A stretch of DNA of 45,069 nt, from NCBI GenBank assembly GCA_009924455.1, contig RFRO01000003.1:1-45069 (forward strand), read 5' to 3'. The notes beneath the pieces are model-generated. The model was not told where the DNA came from and did no database searches. It worked only from the letters and a program-made list of their open reading frames with translations. Within the stretch, counting starts at the first letter, position 1, and every line of letters starts with the position of its first letter. This stretch comes from Betaproteobacteria bacterium (GTDB lineage Bacteria > Pseudomonadota > Gammaproteobacteria > Burkholderiales > Burkholderiaceae_C). This document shows, piece by piece, positions 8,732 through 19,557 of the stretch. The translations under genes were made by a program, and so were the position numbers.

Positions 8732-9514
8732 ATGGATATGAATACCCCTGCCCTGAAACTCCAGATTGACGGCATCCACAAGCGCTTTGGTGCGAACGAG
8801 GTGCTGCGCGGTGTCTCCCTGCGAGCCGCTGCGGGCGACGTGATTGCCATCATCGGCAGCTCGGGTTCGGGCAAAAGTACCCTGCTGCGCTGCATCAACC
8901 TGCTCGAAAAACCCAACGCAGGCAGCATTACCGTGGCCGGCGAAGCATTAGCCCTGGTGCCTGATAAGAACGGCGAACTGAACGCCCGGGACCCGCTGCA
9001 ACTGCAACGCCTGCGCACGCGCCTGGCCATGGTGTTCCAGCATTTCAATTTGTGGGCCCACATGACGGTGCTGCAAAACATCATTGAAGTGCCGGTACAC
9101 GTGCTGGGCGTGCCGCGTGAGCAGGCCGTTGCCACCGCGCGCCGCTACCTGCAACGGGTGGATCTGGTGGGGATGGAAGACCGCTACCCGGCGCACCTGA
9201 GCGGCGGCCAGCAGCAGCGCGTGGCGATTGCCCGCGCGCTGGCGGTGGAGCCCGAGGTCATGCTGTTTGATGAACCCACCAGCGCCCTGGACCCGGAACT
9301 GGTGACCGAAGTTCTGCGGGTCATGCAGGCGCTCGCGCAGGAGGGCCGCACCATGTTGGTGGTAACCCATGAGATGGGCTTTGCCCGCGAGGTGGCCAAC
9401 CACCTGATCTTTTTGCACAAGGGGCTGATCGAAGAGCAAGGCGCGCCGCGCGACGTGCTCAGCCAACCAAAAAGTGACAGGCTGGCGCAGTTTTTATCCG
9501 GAAACCTCAAGTAA
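8732..9514 (+). CDS. aotP: Amino acid ABC transporter ATP-binding protein (AotP/HisP type)
   Basis: This 260-aa ABC ATPase powers the AotJQM importer. It has Walker A GSSGSGKST (about residue 44), the Q-loop MVFQHFNLW, the signature LSGGQQQR, Walker B VMLFDEPTSALDPE and the H-loop VVTHEMGF. Length and motifs match the polar amino acid subfamily. The start is 8 bp after aotO. The following chromate transporter gene starts only 3 nt after its stop, so read-through into it is likely. Confidence 0.92.
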   Translation: MDMNTPALKLQIDGIHKRFGANEVLRGVSLRAAAGDVIAIIGSSGSGKSTLLRCINLLEKPNAGSITVAGEALALVPDKNGELNARDPLQLQRLRTRLAMVFQHFNLWAHMTVLQNIIEVPVHVLGVPREQAVATARRYLQRVDLVGMEDRYPAHLSGGQQQRVAIARALAVEPEVMLFDEPTSALDPELVTEVLRVMQALAQEGRTMLVVTHEMGFAREVANHLIFLHKGLIEEQGAPRDVLSQPKSDRLAQFLSGNLK

Positions 9515-9517
9515 TAC

Positions 9518-10120
9518 ATGAGCAATTCTGCGGATGTCGCGCGCCGTGGCCCGGGCTCCTTGCGCGATCTATTTTTTTCTTTTTCATGGATTGCGTTGCA
9601 GGGCTTCGGCGGGGTGATGGCCATTGTCCAACGGGAGTTGGTGGAGAAGCGCCAGTGGCTGAGCACCGCTGAATTCTTAGAGGATTGGGCCGTGGCCCAG
9701 GTGCTGCCCGGGCCCAATGTCTGCAACCTCGCTGTCCTGATGGGCGACCGCTGTTTCGGCGCGCGCGGCGCGCTGGCCGCCGCGGCGGGTTTGATGGTCT
9801 TCCCCTCGGTGGTGGTCCTGGCGCTGGCCGCATCGCTCTTCAGCATGCTGGACCTGCCCTTGGTGCAAGGCATGCTGCGCGGCATGGGCGCCGTCTCCGC
9901 CGGACTGATCGCCGGCTCCGCGCTGAAGCTGACCAGCGGTTTGCGTGGCCATCCATTCGGGGCTACGGGCTGCGCCATCCTGGCTGCTCTCACGCTGTGC
10001 GGCGCGGTGCTTTTGCATGTGCCCCTGGTCTGGCTGTTGCTTGGCCTGGGGCTTCCTGCCACGCTGTGGGCCTGGCGCCTGGTCTGGCTGCAGGCCCGCG
10101 CGGACGCGTCACACCCATGA
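9518..10120 (+). CDS. chrA: Chromate transporter, N-terminal half-size subunit
   Basis: This is a 200-aa short-chain ChrA (CHR family) protein. It carries the conserved GFGGVMAIVQRELVEKRQWL and LPGPNVCNLAVLMG motifs and about five membrane helices. Short-chain CHR proteins come in pairs that together correspond to one full-length ChrA; the partner follows with a 4-nt ATGA overlap. Members export chromate (or an unknown anion) by proton-linked transport. No chrB regulator is adjacent, so a role in chromate resistance is uncertain. Confidence 0.85.
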   Translation: MSNSADVARRGPGSLRDLFFSFSWIALQGFGGVMAIVQRELVEKRQWLSTAEFLEDWAVAQVLPGPNVCNLAVLMGDRCFGARGALAAAAGLMVFPSVVVLALAASLFSMLDLPLVQGMLRGMGAVSAGLIAGSALKLTSGLRGHPFGATGCAILAALTLCGAVLLHVPLVWLLLGLGLPATLWAWRLVWLQARADASHP

Positions 10121-10725
10121 GCGCAGCGGATCTGGGCGCCTTTGCCTGGGCGGACTACCTCGCCCTGTTTGTGCATTTCCTCACCTTGTCGTTGTTGGCC
10201 GTGGGTGGGGCTATCACGACGGTGCCAGAAATGCACCGTTTTTTGGTGCTGGACAAGCATTGGCTCAGCGACGGGCAGTTCAGCGCCTCCATCGCGCTGG
10301 CACAAGCAGCTCCCGGCCCCAACCTGCTGTTTGTGTCAGTGCTGGCCTGGAACGTGGGAGCCAATGCTGCAGCCGGCGCGCATGCGCCCGCGCTCGCCTG
10401 GCTATTGCCGCTGGCCTGCGCCACGGCCGCCACCATCGGCATCCTCGCGCCCTCGACCACGCTGACGCTGTACGCGGCGCGTTGGGTGCACCGCAACCGC
10501 GCCCGTCTGGGCGTGCGCGGCTTCAAACTGGCTATGGGCCCGATCGTGATCGGCCTGCTACTGGCCACCGCGTGGACGCTGGGCGCGGCACACGGTTTGC
10601 CGCAAGACATCCCCGTGTTGTGGGCGCTCACCGCTACATCGGCTGTGCTGGTCTGGAAGACTTGGGTCCACATGTTGTGGCTGATAGCCGCAGGCGCGAC
10701 CCTGGGCGCAGCAGGCTGGATTTAG
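10117..10725 (+). CDS. chrA: Chromate transporter, C-terminal half-size subunit
   Basis: This is the 202-aa partner of the previous gene, a CHR-family protein with LLAVGGAITTVPEMHRFLV and APGPNLLFVSVLAWNVG. ATG 10117 overlaps the upstream stop as ATGA, so the two are translationally coupled and probably form a heterodimer. The ORF track extends this frame to 9685, but that region is the first subunit read out of frame. Its stop overlaps the convergent lipoprotein gene by 4 nt. Confidence 0.85.
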   Translation: MSAADLGAFAWADYLALFVHFLTLSLLAVGGAITTVPEMHRFLVLDKHWLSDGQFSASIALAQAAPGPNLLFVSVLAWNVGANAAAGAHAPALAWLLPLACATAATIGILAPSTTLTLYAARWVHRNRARLGVRGFKLAMGPIVIGLLLATAWTLGAAHGLPQDIPVLWALTATSAVLVWKTWVHMLWLIAAGATLGAAGWI

Positions 10726-11084
10726 CGCGGATTTTCGAAGAATACGTAGCTGGTGGCGTAGTCGCTGATCTCGAAGTAGACCTTTTTCTCGCCCGGGTCG
10801 ACTTGCATATTCATGTTCTCGTCCAGGTAGCCATAGCCGTACCGGTAGGGTCGCGGCTTGTTGTCGTCGGTTCCCATGGCCGTGGTCAATTTATCAATCT
10901 GGATAAAGCGGCGCACCAGCTTGTCGCCGGCGTAGACCTCCAACACGCCGTTGGTGCCGGTCCAGTTCTGGATCTCCCGGCCGATTTTGTTTTGCTGCTC
11001 CTGGGTGCAGGCGGCCAGCATCGCCAACCCGGCCAGCAGCAGCGTGACGCCGCCACGTCGTCTCCATCGATTCACGGTGTGCAT
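10722..11084 (-). CDS. Small putative lipoprotein
   Basis: This 120-aa protein has a lipoprotein signal (MHTVNRWRRRGGVTLLLAGLAMLAAC with Cys at the lipobox). ATG 11084 is preceded by a strong GGAGGG ribosome site 6 nt upstream, so I prefer it to the ORF start at 11111. The mature part is acidic and aromatic (DKLVRRFIQIDKLTT, PYRYGYGYLDEN, VYFEISDYATSYVFFENP). I do not recognise a function. It is read in the same direction as rlmB, 23 bp away, and converges with chrA with a 4-nt overlap. Confidence 0.75.
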   Translation of the reverse strand: MHTVNRWRRRGGVTLLLAGLAMLAACTQEQQNKIGREIQNWTGTNGVLEVYAGDKLVRRFIQIDKLTTAMGTDDNKPRPYRYGYGYLDENMNMQVDPGEKKVYFEISDYATSYVFFENPR

Positions 11085-11107
11085 ACCAAACCCTCCAGAA
11101 ATGACAG

Positions 11108-11884
11108 TCAAGCCGCGCGCGTGCGCTGGCGCACCGCCTCAAACAGGCAGACGCCGCTGGCCACCGACACGTTCAGGCTCTCCACGGCACCCTGCATGGG
11201 GATACGGACCAACTGGTCGCAGGTCTTGGCGGTGAGCTGGCGCATACCGTCACCTTCGGCACCGAGCACCAAGGCCACCGGACCGCGCAGGTCAGCGTCA
11301 TAGACAGTTTGTGTAGCCGCATCGCTGGTGCCAATGACCCAGATGTTGCGTTCCTTCAGTTCACCGAGGGTGCGCGCCAGATTGGTGACCATGAAATACG
11401 GCACGGTCTCCGCCGCGCCGCTGGCCACCTTGGCAACCGTCGCGTTGATACCGGCCGCATGGTCTTTGGGGGCGATCACCGCATGTGCACCGGCACCGTC
11501 AGCCACCCGCAGGCATGCACCCAGGTTGTGCGGATCGGTCACGCCATCGAGCACCAGCAGCAGCGGCTGCACGCGCTGCGCCACAGGTAGATCGGCTTGA
11601 CTGGCTTCCAGCCGCTCCAGTAATTCATCCAGCGAATGCGTTTGGATGATGGCCTGCACACGCGCCACCACGCCTTGGTGGCCATGGCTGCCGCACAGCT
11701 TGGCCAAGCGCAGGCCATCGGATTCGATCAGCCGGATACCGGCCTCTTTGATGCGCTCCACAAACTGGCGCATACGGGCGTCGCGGCGGGTGGGTTCGAT
11801 ATGGATTTCGAGAATCGATGCGGGTGCGGTTTTGATACGCACCCCGACGGCATGGAAGCCGAACAAGGTTTTGGCGCTAGACAT
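11108..11884 (-). CDS. rlmB: 23S rRNA (guanosine-2'-O-)-methyltransferase RlmB
   Basis: This 258-aa SPOUT methyltransferase modifies the 2'-OH of G2251 in 23S rRNA. The N-terminal substrate-binding domain (KTLFGFHAVGVRI) is followed by the trefoil-knot catalytic domain. TrmH-type motifs are LVLDGVTDPHNLGACLRVAD (motif 1), ALVLGAEGDGM (motif 2) and IPMQGAVESLNVSVASGV (motif 3). Length fits the family. It lies 6 bp after the ABC ATPase gene on the same strand. Confidence 0.9.
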   Translation of the reverse strand: MSSAKTLFGFHAVGVRIKTAPASILEIHIEPTRRDARMRQFVERIKEAGIRLIESDGLRLAKLCGSHGHQGVVARVQAIIQTHSLDELLERLEASQADLPVAQRVQPLLLVLDGVTDPHNLGACLRVADGAGAHAVIAPKDHAAGINATVAKVASGAAETVPYFMVTNLARTLGELKERNIWVIGTSDAATQTVYDADLRGPVALVLGAEGDGMRQLTAKTCDQLVRIPMQGAVESLNVSVASGVCLFEAVRQRTRAA

Positions 11885-11890
11885 AGGCCA

Positions 11891-12595
11891 TTATCCCGCC
11901 GCTGTAGCAACAGCTGCCTGCGCACCCTCACGCAATCGCCCGGCTTCCATGGTGAAGATGCGCGAACAGCGCGCTGCAATACCGCGGTCGTGCGTGACCA
12001 GCACCAGCGTCGTACCCTGCTCCTGGTTCAACGCCAACATCAGCGCCATGATGGTCTCGCCCGTGGCGTAGTCCAGGCTGCCGGTGGGCTCGTCTGCCAG
12101 CAGCAGCACCGGCTGCACCACAAAAGCCCGCGCCAGCGCAACCCGCTGCTGTTCACCACCGCTGAGAACCTTGGGGTAGGACTTCAAGCGGCTGCCCAGG
12201 CCCACGCGCTCGAGCATGCGCGCCGCAGCGGCGCGTGCATCCGGGCGACCGGCTAGTTCGAGGGGCAGCATCACGTTTTCAATCGCGGTCAGGTTGCCAA
12301 GCAACTGCAGGCTCTGGAACACAAAGCCCACCGAACGCGCCCGCACAGCGGCCCGCGCGTCTTCGTCCAAGCTGAACAGGTCGGCACCGGCGATGCGCAC
12401 CGTGCCACTGCTCGGAAGGTCCAGACCGGCCAGGATGGACAGCAGCGTGCTCTTGCCTGAACCGGACGCGCCAACGATGGCTGCAGTCTCACCGGCGCTT
12501 AGCGCAAAATCGACATCACGCAGGATTTGCAAGCGGCCGGTCGAGTCTTCGACGGTTTTGCACACTTTTTCTACCGAAACAATGGAATCTGACAT
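11891..12595 (-). CDS. ABC transporter ATP-binding protein (YbbA/LolD-like)
   Basis: This 234-aa MacB/LolD/YbbA-type ATPase has Walker [10 protein letters not shown], signature [14 protein letters not shown], Walker [13 protein letters not shown] and H-loop LVTHDRG. In many proteobacteria a ybbA ATPase lies divergent from the tesA esterase, as here. Its permease (YbbP) is not in the window. ATG 12595 gives [11 protein letters not shown]; the ORF track's 135-residue extension is antisense to the esterase gene. The start codon overlaps that of the divergent gene by 2 nt. Confidence 0.87.
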   Translation of the reverse strand: MSDSIVSVEKVCKTVEDSTGRLQILRDVDFALSAGETAAIVGASGSGKSTLLSILAGLDLPSSGTVRIAGADLFSLDEDARAAVRARSVGFVFQSLQLLGNLTAIENVMLPLELAGRPDARAAAARMLERVGLGSRLKSYPKVLSGGEQQRVALARAFVVQPVLLLADEPTGSLDYATGETIMALMLALNQEQGTTLVLVTHDRGIAARCSRIFTMEAGRLREGAQAAVATAAG

Positions 12596-13253
12596 GGGGC
12601 CTTCTGTGAATCGACGCGACTGTATCCTAGGCTGCCTGACCGCCCTGATGGCAGACAACGCTCTGATGGCAGACACCGCTCTGACGCAAAGCGTACCGCC
12701 GACGCTGCTGGTACTGGGCGATTCGCTCAGCGCCGAATACGGGCTGGCCAAGGGCAGCGGCTGGGTTGCTTTGCTGGAACAACGCCTGGCGATGGAAAAG
12801 CGCGCGGTGAAAGTGGTCAACGCCAGCATCAGCGGTGACACCACATCGGGCGGGCTGGTGCGCTTGCCAGCGCTGCTCAAACAACACGCCCCCGCGATCC
12901 TGGTTGTCGAGCTGGGGGGTAACGACGCATTGCGTGGACTGCCGCTGGAGATGACCCGCGAGAACCTGCGCGCCATGGTCCGGCTGGCGCAGGCCGCCAA
13001 AGCGCAGGTGCTGCTGCTGGGTATGCAGGTGCCGCCAAATTACGGGCCTGATTACGCGCAACAGTTTGCGGCTAGTTTCGCCACCGTAGCCAAAGAACAG
13101 AAGACAGCTTTGGTGCCGTTTTTTCTCAAAGATGTGGCCGATGCACCCAACGCAGCCGACCTGTTCCAAAGCGACCGTATCCACCCCACGGCGGCGGCTC
13201 ACCCGATTTTGCTCAACAACGTCTGGCCCGGATTGAAGCGGCTGTTGCCATGA
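12594..13253 (+). CDS. tesA: SGNH-family arylesterase/acyl-CoA thioesterase (TesA-like)
   Basis: This lipase/esterase of the GDSL/SGNH family shows block I LLVLGDSLSAEYG (catalytic Ser), block II ISGDTTSGG (Gly), block III VVELGGNDALRG (Asn) and block V SDRIHPTAAAH (Asp/His). The N-terminus NRRDCILGCLTALMA looks like an export signal with twin arginines. Start is uncertain: ATG 12594 (used here) or GTG 12606. It is probably periplasmic. The stop overlaps mnmH as ATGA. Confidence 0.82.
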   Translation: MGPSVNRRDCILGCLTALMADNALMADTALTQSVPPTLLVLGDSLSAEYGLAKGSGWVALLEQRLAMEKRAVKVVNASISGDTTSGGLVRLPALLKQHAPAILVVELGGNDALRGLPLEMTRENLRAMVRLAQAAKAQVLLLGMQVPPNYGPDYAQQFAASFATVAKEQKTALVPFFLKDVADAPNAADLFQSDRIHPTAAAHPILLNNVWPGLKRLLP

Positions 13254-14311
13254 GCCTGACGCTGATTACCGCCGCCGATGCGGTGCAGAACCTGGACCGT
13301 TTCGACACCGTGATCGACGCGCGCAGCGAATCCGAATTTGCAGAAGACCACCTTCCCCAGGCGCTCAACTGGCCCACGCTGAATGACGCTGAGCGCCAGT
13401 TCATCGGCACCACCTACAAACAGGTCAACGCCTTTGAAGCCAAAAAACGGGGCGCGGCGCTGGCTGCGCGCAACATCAGTGCACACATTGAGCGCGAGGT
13501 CATCGCCAAGGCCCGAGATTGGAGCCCCCTGCTCTATTGCTGGCGTGGGGGCAAGCGCAGCGGTTCGCTGGCGCTGGTGCTGGACCAGATCGGCTTTCGG
13601 GTCAACCTGGTCGAAGGCGGCTACAAGGCATTCAGGGCCGCCATGCTGCAAGACATCGAAGTCCGCGCCGAGGCACTGCAGTTTCAGGTGGTATGCGGAA
13701 CCACCGGTTCCGGTAAGACGCGGCTTCTGCACGCGCTGCAACGCGCAGGTGCGCAGGTGCTGGATTTGGAAGCGCTGGCGCAGCACCGCAGCTCGGTATT
13801 AGGGGCGATACCCGGTGTGCCACAGCCGAGTCAAAAGCGTTTTGACAGCTTGGTGTGGGATGCCCTGCGGCGCTTTGACACGACACGCACGGTATTTGTG
13901 GAGAGTGAAAGCAAGAAGGTCGGAAACGTATCCGTGCCCGAGCGGCTGATGCACCGCATGCGCCAAAGCCCTTGCATCAACCTGCAATTACCGCTGGCCG
14001 AGCGGGTGCAATTGCTGTTAGAGGATTACGCTTATTTCGTCGCCAACCCGGCGCATTTTTGTAACCGCTTGGACGTGCTCACGGCGCAACGCGGGAAGGC
14101 GGTGGTAGCGGCATGGAAGGACAGCGTGGGCCGCGGCGACCTGGCTGCGGTGGTGCAAGACCTGCTGCTGACACACTACGACCCGGTGTATGTGCAGTCC
14201 ATGGAGCGCAACTTCAGCCAGTTTGCCCAGGCCTTGGGTATTGCGCCGCAGGGACGCGGCGCAGCAGCGATGGACGCTGTGGCAGCGCAGCTTAAGGGCT
14301 GGGCGGTGTGA
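13250..14311 (+). CDS. mnmH: tRNA 2-selenouridine synthase MnmH (SelU/YbbB)
   Basis: This 353-aa enzyme converts 2-thiouridine to 2-selenouridine at tRNA wobble position 34 through a geranylated intermediate. An N-terminal rhodanese domain has VIDARSESEFAEDHLP and the catalytic Cys in LLYCWRGGKRSGSLA. A C-terminal P-loop domain follows with GTTGSGKT (about residue 152). Use of selenium requires SelD, which is not in this window. It is translationally coupled to the esterase gene upstream. The last 20 nt overlap a convergent small gene. Confidence 0.92.
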   Translation: MSLTLITAADAVQNLDRFDTVIDARSESEFAEDHLPQALNWPTLNDAERQFIGTTYKQVNAFEAKKRGAALAARNISAHIEREVIAKARDWSPLLYCWRGGKRSGSLALVLDQIGFRVNLVEGGYKAFRAAMLQDIEVRAEALQFQVVCGTTGSGKTRLLHALQRAGAQVLDLEALAQHRSSVLGAIPGVPQPSQKRFDSLVWDALRRFDTTRTVFVESESKKVGNVSVPERLMHRMRQSPCINLQLPLAERVQLLLEDYAYFVANPAHFCNRLDVLTAQRGKAVVAAWKDSVGRGDLAAVVQDLLLTHYDPVYVQSMERNFSQFAQALGIAPQGRGAAAMDAVAAQLKGWAV

Positions 14312-14480
14312 TCTCGGGATGTGCGGAAGTTTCTACCGCATCGGGTGTGTGGTCGCCCTGGGCCGAAGGCTCGCTGCCATCGGTGCGGCGCTCGGTTTTG
14401 CTCTTGAGCTTGTCTTCTTTCTTGCGCTTTTTCGCCAGCTCTTTCTGCCGCTTTTCGTAACCGTAATTGGGAGTTGCCAA
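14292..14480 (-). CDS. Small highly basic conserved protein
   Basis: This 62-aa protein begins MATPNYGYEKRQKELAKKRKKEDK, a pattern I associate with a short, uncharacterised family in Burkholderiales. It is Lys/Arg-rich in the first half and acidic, Pro/Ser-rich in the second, so it may bind nucleic acid or be disordered. The start codon is TTG (14480), with only a weak purine stretch upstream. Its 3' end overlaps mnmH by 20 nt on the opposite strand. Function unknown. Confidence 0.65.
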   Translation of the reverse strand: MATPNYGYEKRQKELAKKRKKEDKLKSKTERRTDGSEPSAQGDHTPDAVETSAHPEITPPSP

Positions 14481-14547
14481 GTTGTTCTTTCAGTAGGGTA
14501 GCGCAGACTTTAACACCCGCGGCATCCCGGGCAGCCACCGGACAAGA

Positions 14548-15750
14548 CTAGGTGCGCAGCAACGCCAAAGCCTGCGCGATATCGGCCTGCAGGTCCTGCG
14601 GATCTTCCAAGCCCACCGCAAAACGCACTACCGCGCCCCGCGCTACCTGGGCGGGCCAACGGCCGCGGGAACGCGCCAGGTCATAGGGCACAACCAGGCT
14701 GATGGGCCCGGCCCAGCTGTAGGCCAGGCGGAACAGGCGCAATGCGTCCACAAAAGCGTAGACCTGCGCCTGGCTGAAACGCGCGTCCAGCACCACCGAA
14801 AAAAGACAAGCCGCAGCGTCTGTGCACAGACTTCGCCAATGGGCGTGCCCGGGTGAGCTGGGCAAGGCCGGATGCAAGACCTGGACGAATTCGGGCTGGG
14901 CTTGGCACCAGGCCGCCACAGCGCGGGTACTGGTGTCATGGGCCCGGTAGCGCAAATAGATGCTGGGCAGCGCGCGCAACACCAGTTCCACATCATTAGA
15001 GCCTACGTTCAGCCCCAAGCGCATGTGGGTGAGCTTGATGCGCATGTGCAGCGCCGGGTCACGGGTGATAACGCTGCCCATCAATACATCGCCTCCGCCG
15101 CTGGGGTATTTGGTCAGGGCTTGCGTGGAAATGTCCACACCCAGCGCCGGTACCACGCCGGGCAGCAGGTCAAAGGGATTAAAAGCAATGCCCGCACCCC
15201 AGGTGTTGTCCAACGCGGTGCATATGCCTTTGGCTGTGCACAGCCGCACCAAAGCCGGCAGATCGGGGAACTCCAGGGTCACGGAACCCGCAGCCTCCAG
15301 CCACACCAGGCGTGTCTTGTCGCTCAGCTTCGATTCCAAATCGGCCAGGTCCATGGGATCGTAAAACTGGTGCGTGATGCCCCAATGCTTCAGCTCCGCT
15401 TCGACCAGCGATTTGTTGGGCTCGTAGACGTTGTCGGGCAGCAAGACCTCGTCGCCTGAACGCAGCATGGACAGCGACACCAGCGCCAAAGCGGCCAGGC
15501 CGCTGGGCGCGAGCACACACTGCAAGCCGCCCTCCAGGGTGCACAAACGCTCCTCCAACGTGTAGCTGCTGGGTGTGCCGTGCAGACCGTAGGTGTAGGC
15601 GGTTTTGTCTTTCCACTCGCGGCTGCGCATGGCTGCCACGTTGGGGAAAAAGACCGATGAGGCTTTGAAGATGCCGGGCTGCGGCGAATCGAAACCCTCC
15701 GGGGGCCGGTAGGGGTGGTGGATCAGCGCGGTGGAAGCCTTTTTCTCCAT
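14548..15750 (-). CDS. metC: Cystathionine beta-lyase (PLP, Cys/Met metabolism)
   Basis: This 400-aa fold-type I PLP enzyme cleaves cystathionine to homocysteine, pyruvate and ammonia. Seen: YTYGLHGTPSSYTLEERL near the N-terminus, APSGLAALALV (cofactor phosphate region), DNTWGAGIAFNP (PLP-contacting Asp), and the Schiff-base Lys in STQALTKYPSGGGDVLMG (about residue 213). Closely related gamma-synthases and lyases share these motifs, so exact substrate is inferred from overall similarity. It is 6 bp downstream of the phosphoribosyltransferase gene. Confidence 0.85.
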   Translation of the reverse strand: MEKKASTALIHHPYRPPEGFDSPQPGIFKASSVFFPNVAAMRSREWKDKTAYTYGLHGTPSSYTLEERLCTLEGGLQCVLAPSGLAALALVSLSMLRSGDEVLLPDNVYEPNKSLVEAELKHWGITHQFYDPMDLADLESKLSDKTRLVWLEAAGSVTLEFPDLPALVRLCTAKGICTALDNTWGAGIAFNPFDLLPGVVPALGVDISTQALTKYPSGGGDVLMGSVITRDPALHMRIKLTHMRLGLNVGSNDVELVLRALPSIYLRYRAHDTSTRAVAAWCQAQPEFVQVLHPALPSSPGHAHWRSLCTDAAACLFSVVLDARFSQAQVYAFVDALRLFRLAYSWAGPISLVVPYDLARSRGRWPAQVARGAVVRFAVGLEDPQDLQADIAQALALLRT

Positions 15751-15756
15751 AGCGCG

Positions 15757-16281
15757 CTAGACGCTCCACTTGTGGATGAGTTGCTCGGGCCGCATCGCGT
15801 CGTAGCTCTCAAAGGGCTGGTGGATCCAGGGATTGGTCGGCAAAAATTCCACCGAGTAATCGGGGCTGAAAGTCGACAAAGCCTTGGTCCAGATGACTGC
15901 GCTGCGCAACTCAGTGATTGGCTTGTAGTTGGTGCGCAGCTGGTGCATCACCGCACTCAGGGTGTGACCGGAATCGGCCAGGTCATCAACCAGCAGCACT
16001 TTGCCAGCGATCTCGCCCTTGGGCGTGGTGATGAAACGGGCGATGTCCAGGTTGCCTCGCACCGTACCTGCGTCCGAGCGGTAGGAACTGGTGGACATGA
16101 TGGCCAAGGGCTTGTCAAACACGCGCGACAAGATATCACCGGGGCGCATACCGCCGCGCGCCAGACACAAAATGGTGTCGAACTCCCAGCCGGACTGGAA
16201 CACCTTGATCGCTAACTTCTCGATCAGGTTGTGGTACTCGTCGTAGCTGACGTACAGGTGCTTGCCATCTTCAGTCAACAT
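15757..16281 (-). CDS. Phosphoribosyltransferase (hypoxanthine/guanine type)
   Basis: This 174-aa type I phosphoribosyltransferase has the PRPP-binding loop VLLVDDLADSGHTL (about residue 100) and the substrate-pocket stretch ILCLARGGMRPGDILS. It most likely salvages a purine base with PRPP, in keeping with adjacent purA, but the exact base (xanthine, hypoxanthine or guanine) is not visible. It is 26 bp downstream of purA on the same strand. Confidence 0.85.
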   Translation of the reverse strand: MLTEDGKHLYVSYDEYHNLIEKLAIKVFQSGWEFDTILCLARGGMRPGDILSRVFDKPLAIMSTSSYRSDAGTVRGNLDIARFITTPKGEIAGKVLLVDDLADSGHTLSAVMHQLRTNYKPITELRSAVIWTKALSTFSPDYSVEFLPTNPWIHQPFESYDAMRPEQLIHKWSV

Positions 16282-16307
16282 GCGGAACTCCGGTTGAAAG
16301 TTGAAAA

Positions 16308-18853
<2,546 letters not shown>

Positions 18854-18863
18854 CCCGCGCGCC

Positions 18864-19546
18864 CTAGCGTTTGTTGGCCGCAGCGCCACCGCCAACGTTG
18901 CCACCGTTGCGGAAGGTTTTGAAGAACTCGGAACCGGCCGGGTCGAGCACCATCACATCGCTCTTGTTCGCAAAGCTGGCTTTGTAGGCGTCCAGGCTGC
19001 GGTAGAACTGGGCAAATTGGGCATCACGGCCAAAGGCTTCCGCGTAAATGCGGGATGCCTCGGCATCGCCCTCACCCTTGATTTTTTGTGCGTCCCGGTA
19101 CGCGTTGGCAATCGTGACCTCGCGCTGGCGGTCTGCATCGGCGCGGATTTTTTCGCCTTCGGCGGCACCGGTGGATCGCAACTCATTGGCAACACGTTTG
19201 CGCTCGGCTTCCATGCGGCGGTAGACCGATTCGGTGATCGCCTCTACATAGTCGACACGCGTGATGCGCACATCCACCACGTCAACACCCCAGGGCTTTT
19301 CGCCGCGCACTTTTTCCAGCACTTCGGCCTTGACCGCCGCCATCAGCGCTTCGCGCTTGAGCGACAGCAACTCCTTCACCGTGCGCTTGTTGATTTCCTC
19401 CTGGAAGGCATTGCGCACCACCCGGTTGAGCTGGTTGGCGCCAGCGCCCTCGTTCAAACCCACATTGCGGATATAGGGCGCGGGATCCGAAATGCGCCAG
19501 CGCACATACCAAAAATCGACGCGACGATAAATCCAATACGGTTCAT
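18864..19546 (-). pseudogene. hflC: hflC with internal out-of-frame deletion
   Basis: HflC is the partner of HflK in the SPFH complex that modulates FtsH protease. ATG 19546 has GGAGAG upstream and starts MNRIGFIVASIF, the expected HflC N-terminus and beginning of its membrane anchor. The remainder (WYVRWRISDPAPYIRNVGL to the end) is in another frame, starting near 19520. By comparison with full-length HflC (about 300 residues) roughly 75-85 residues, including most of the membrane helix and the first SPFH strands, are absent. The ORF track's 213-aa ORF begins at a GTG inside the surviving part. As written, no membrane-anchored HflC can be made. Confidence 0.82.
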
Positions 19547-19557
19547 TCCATGCTCTC

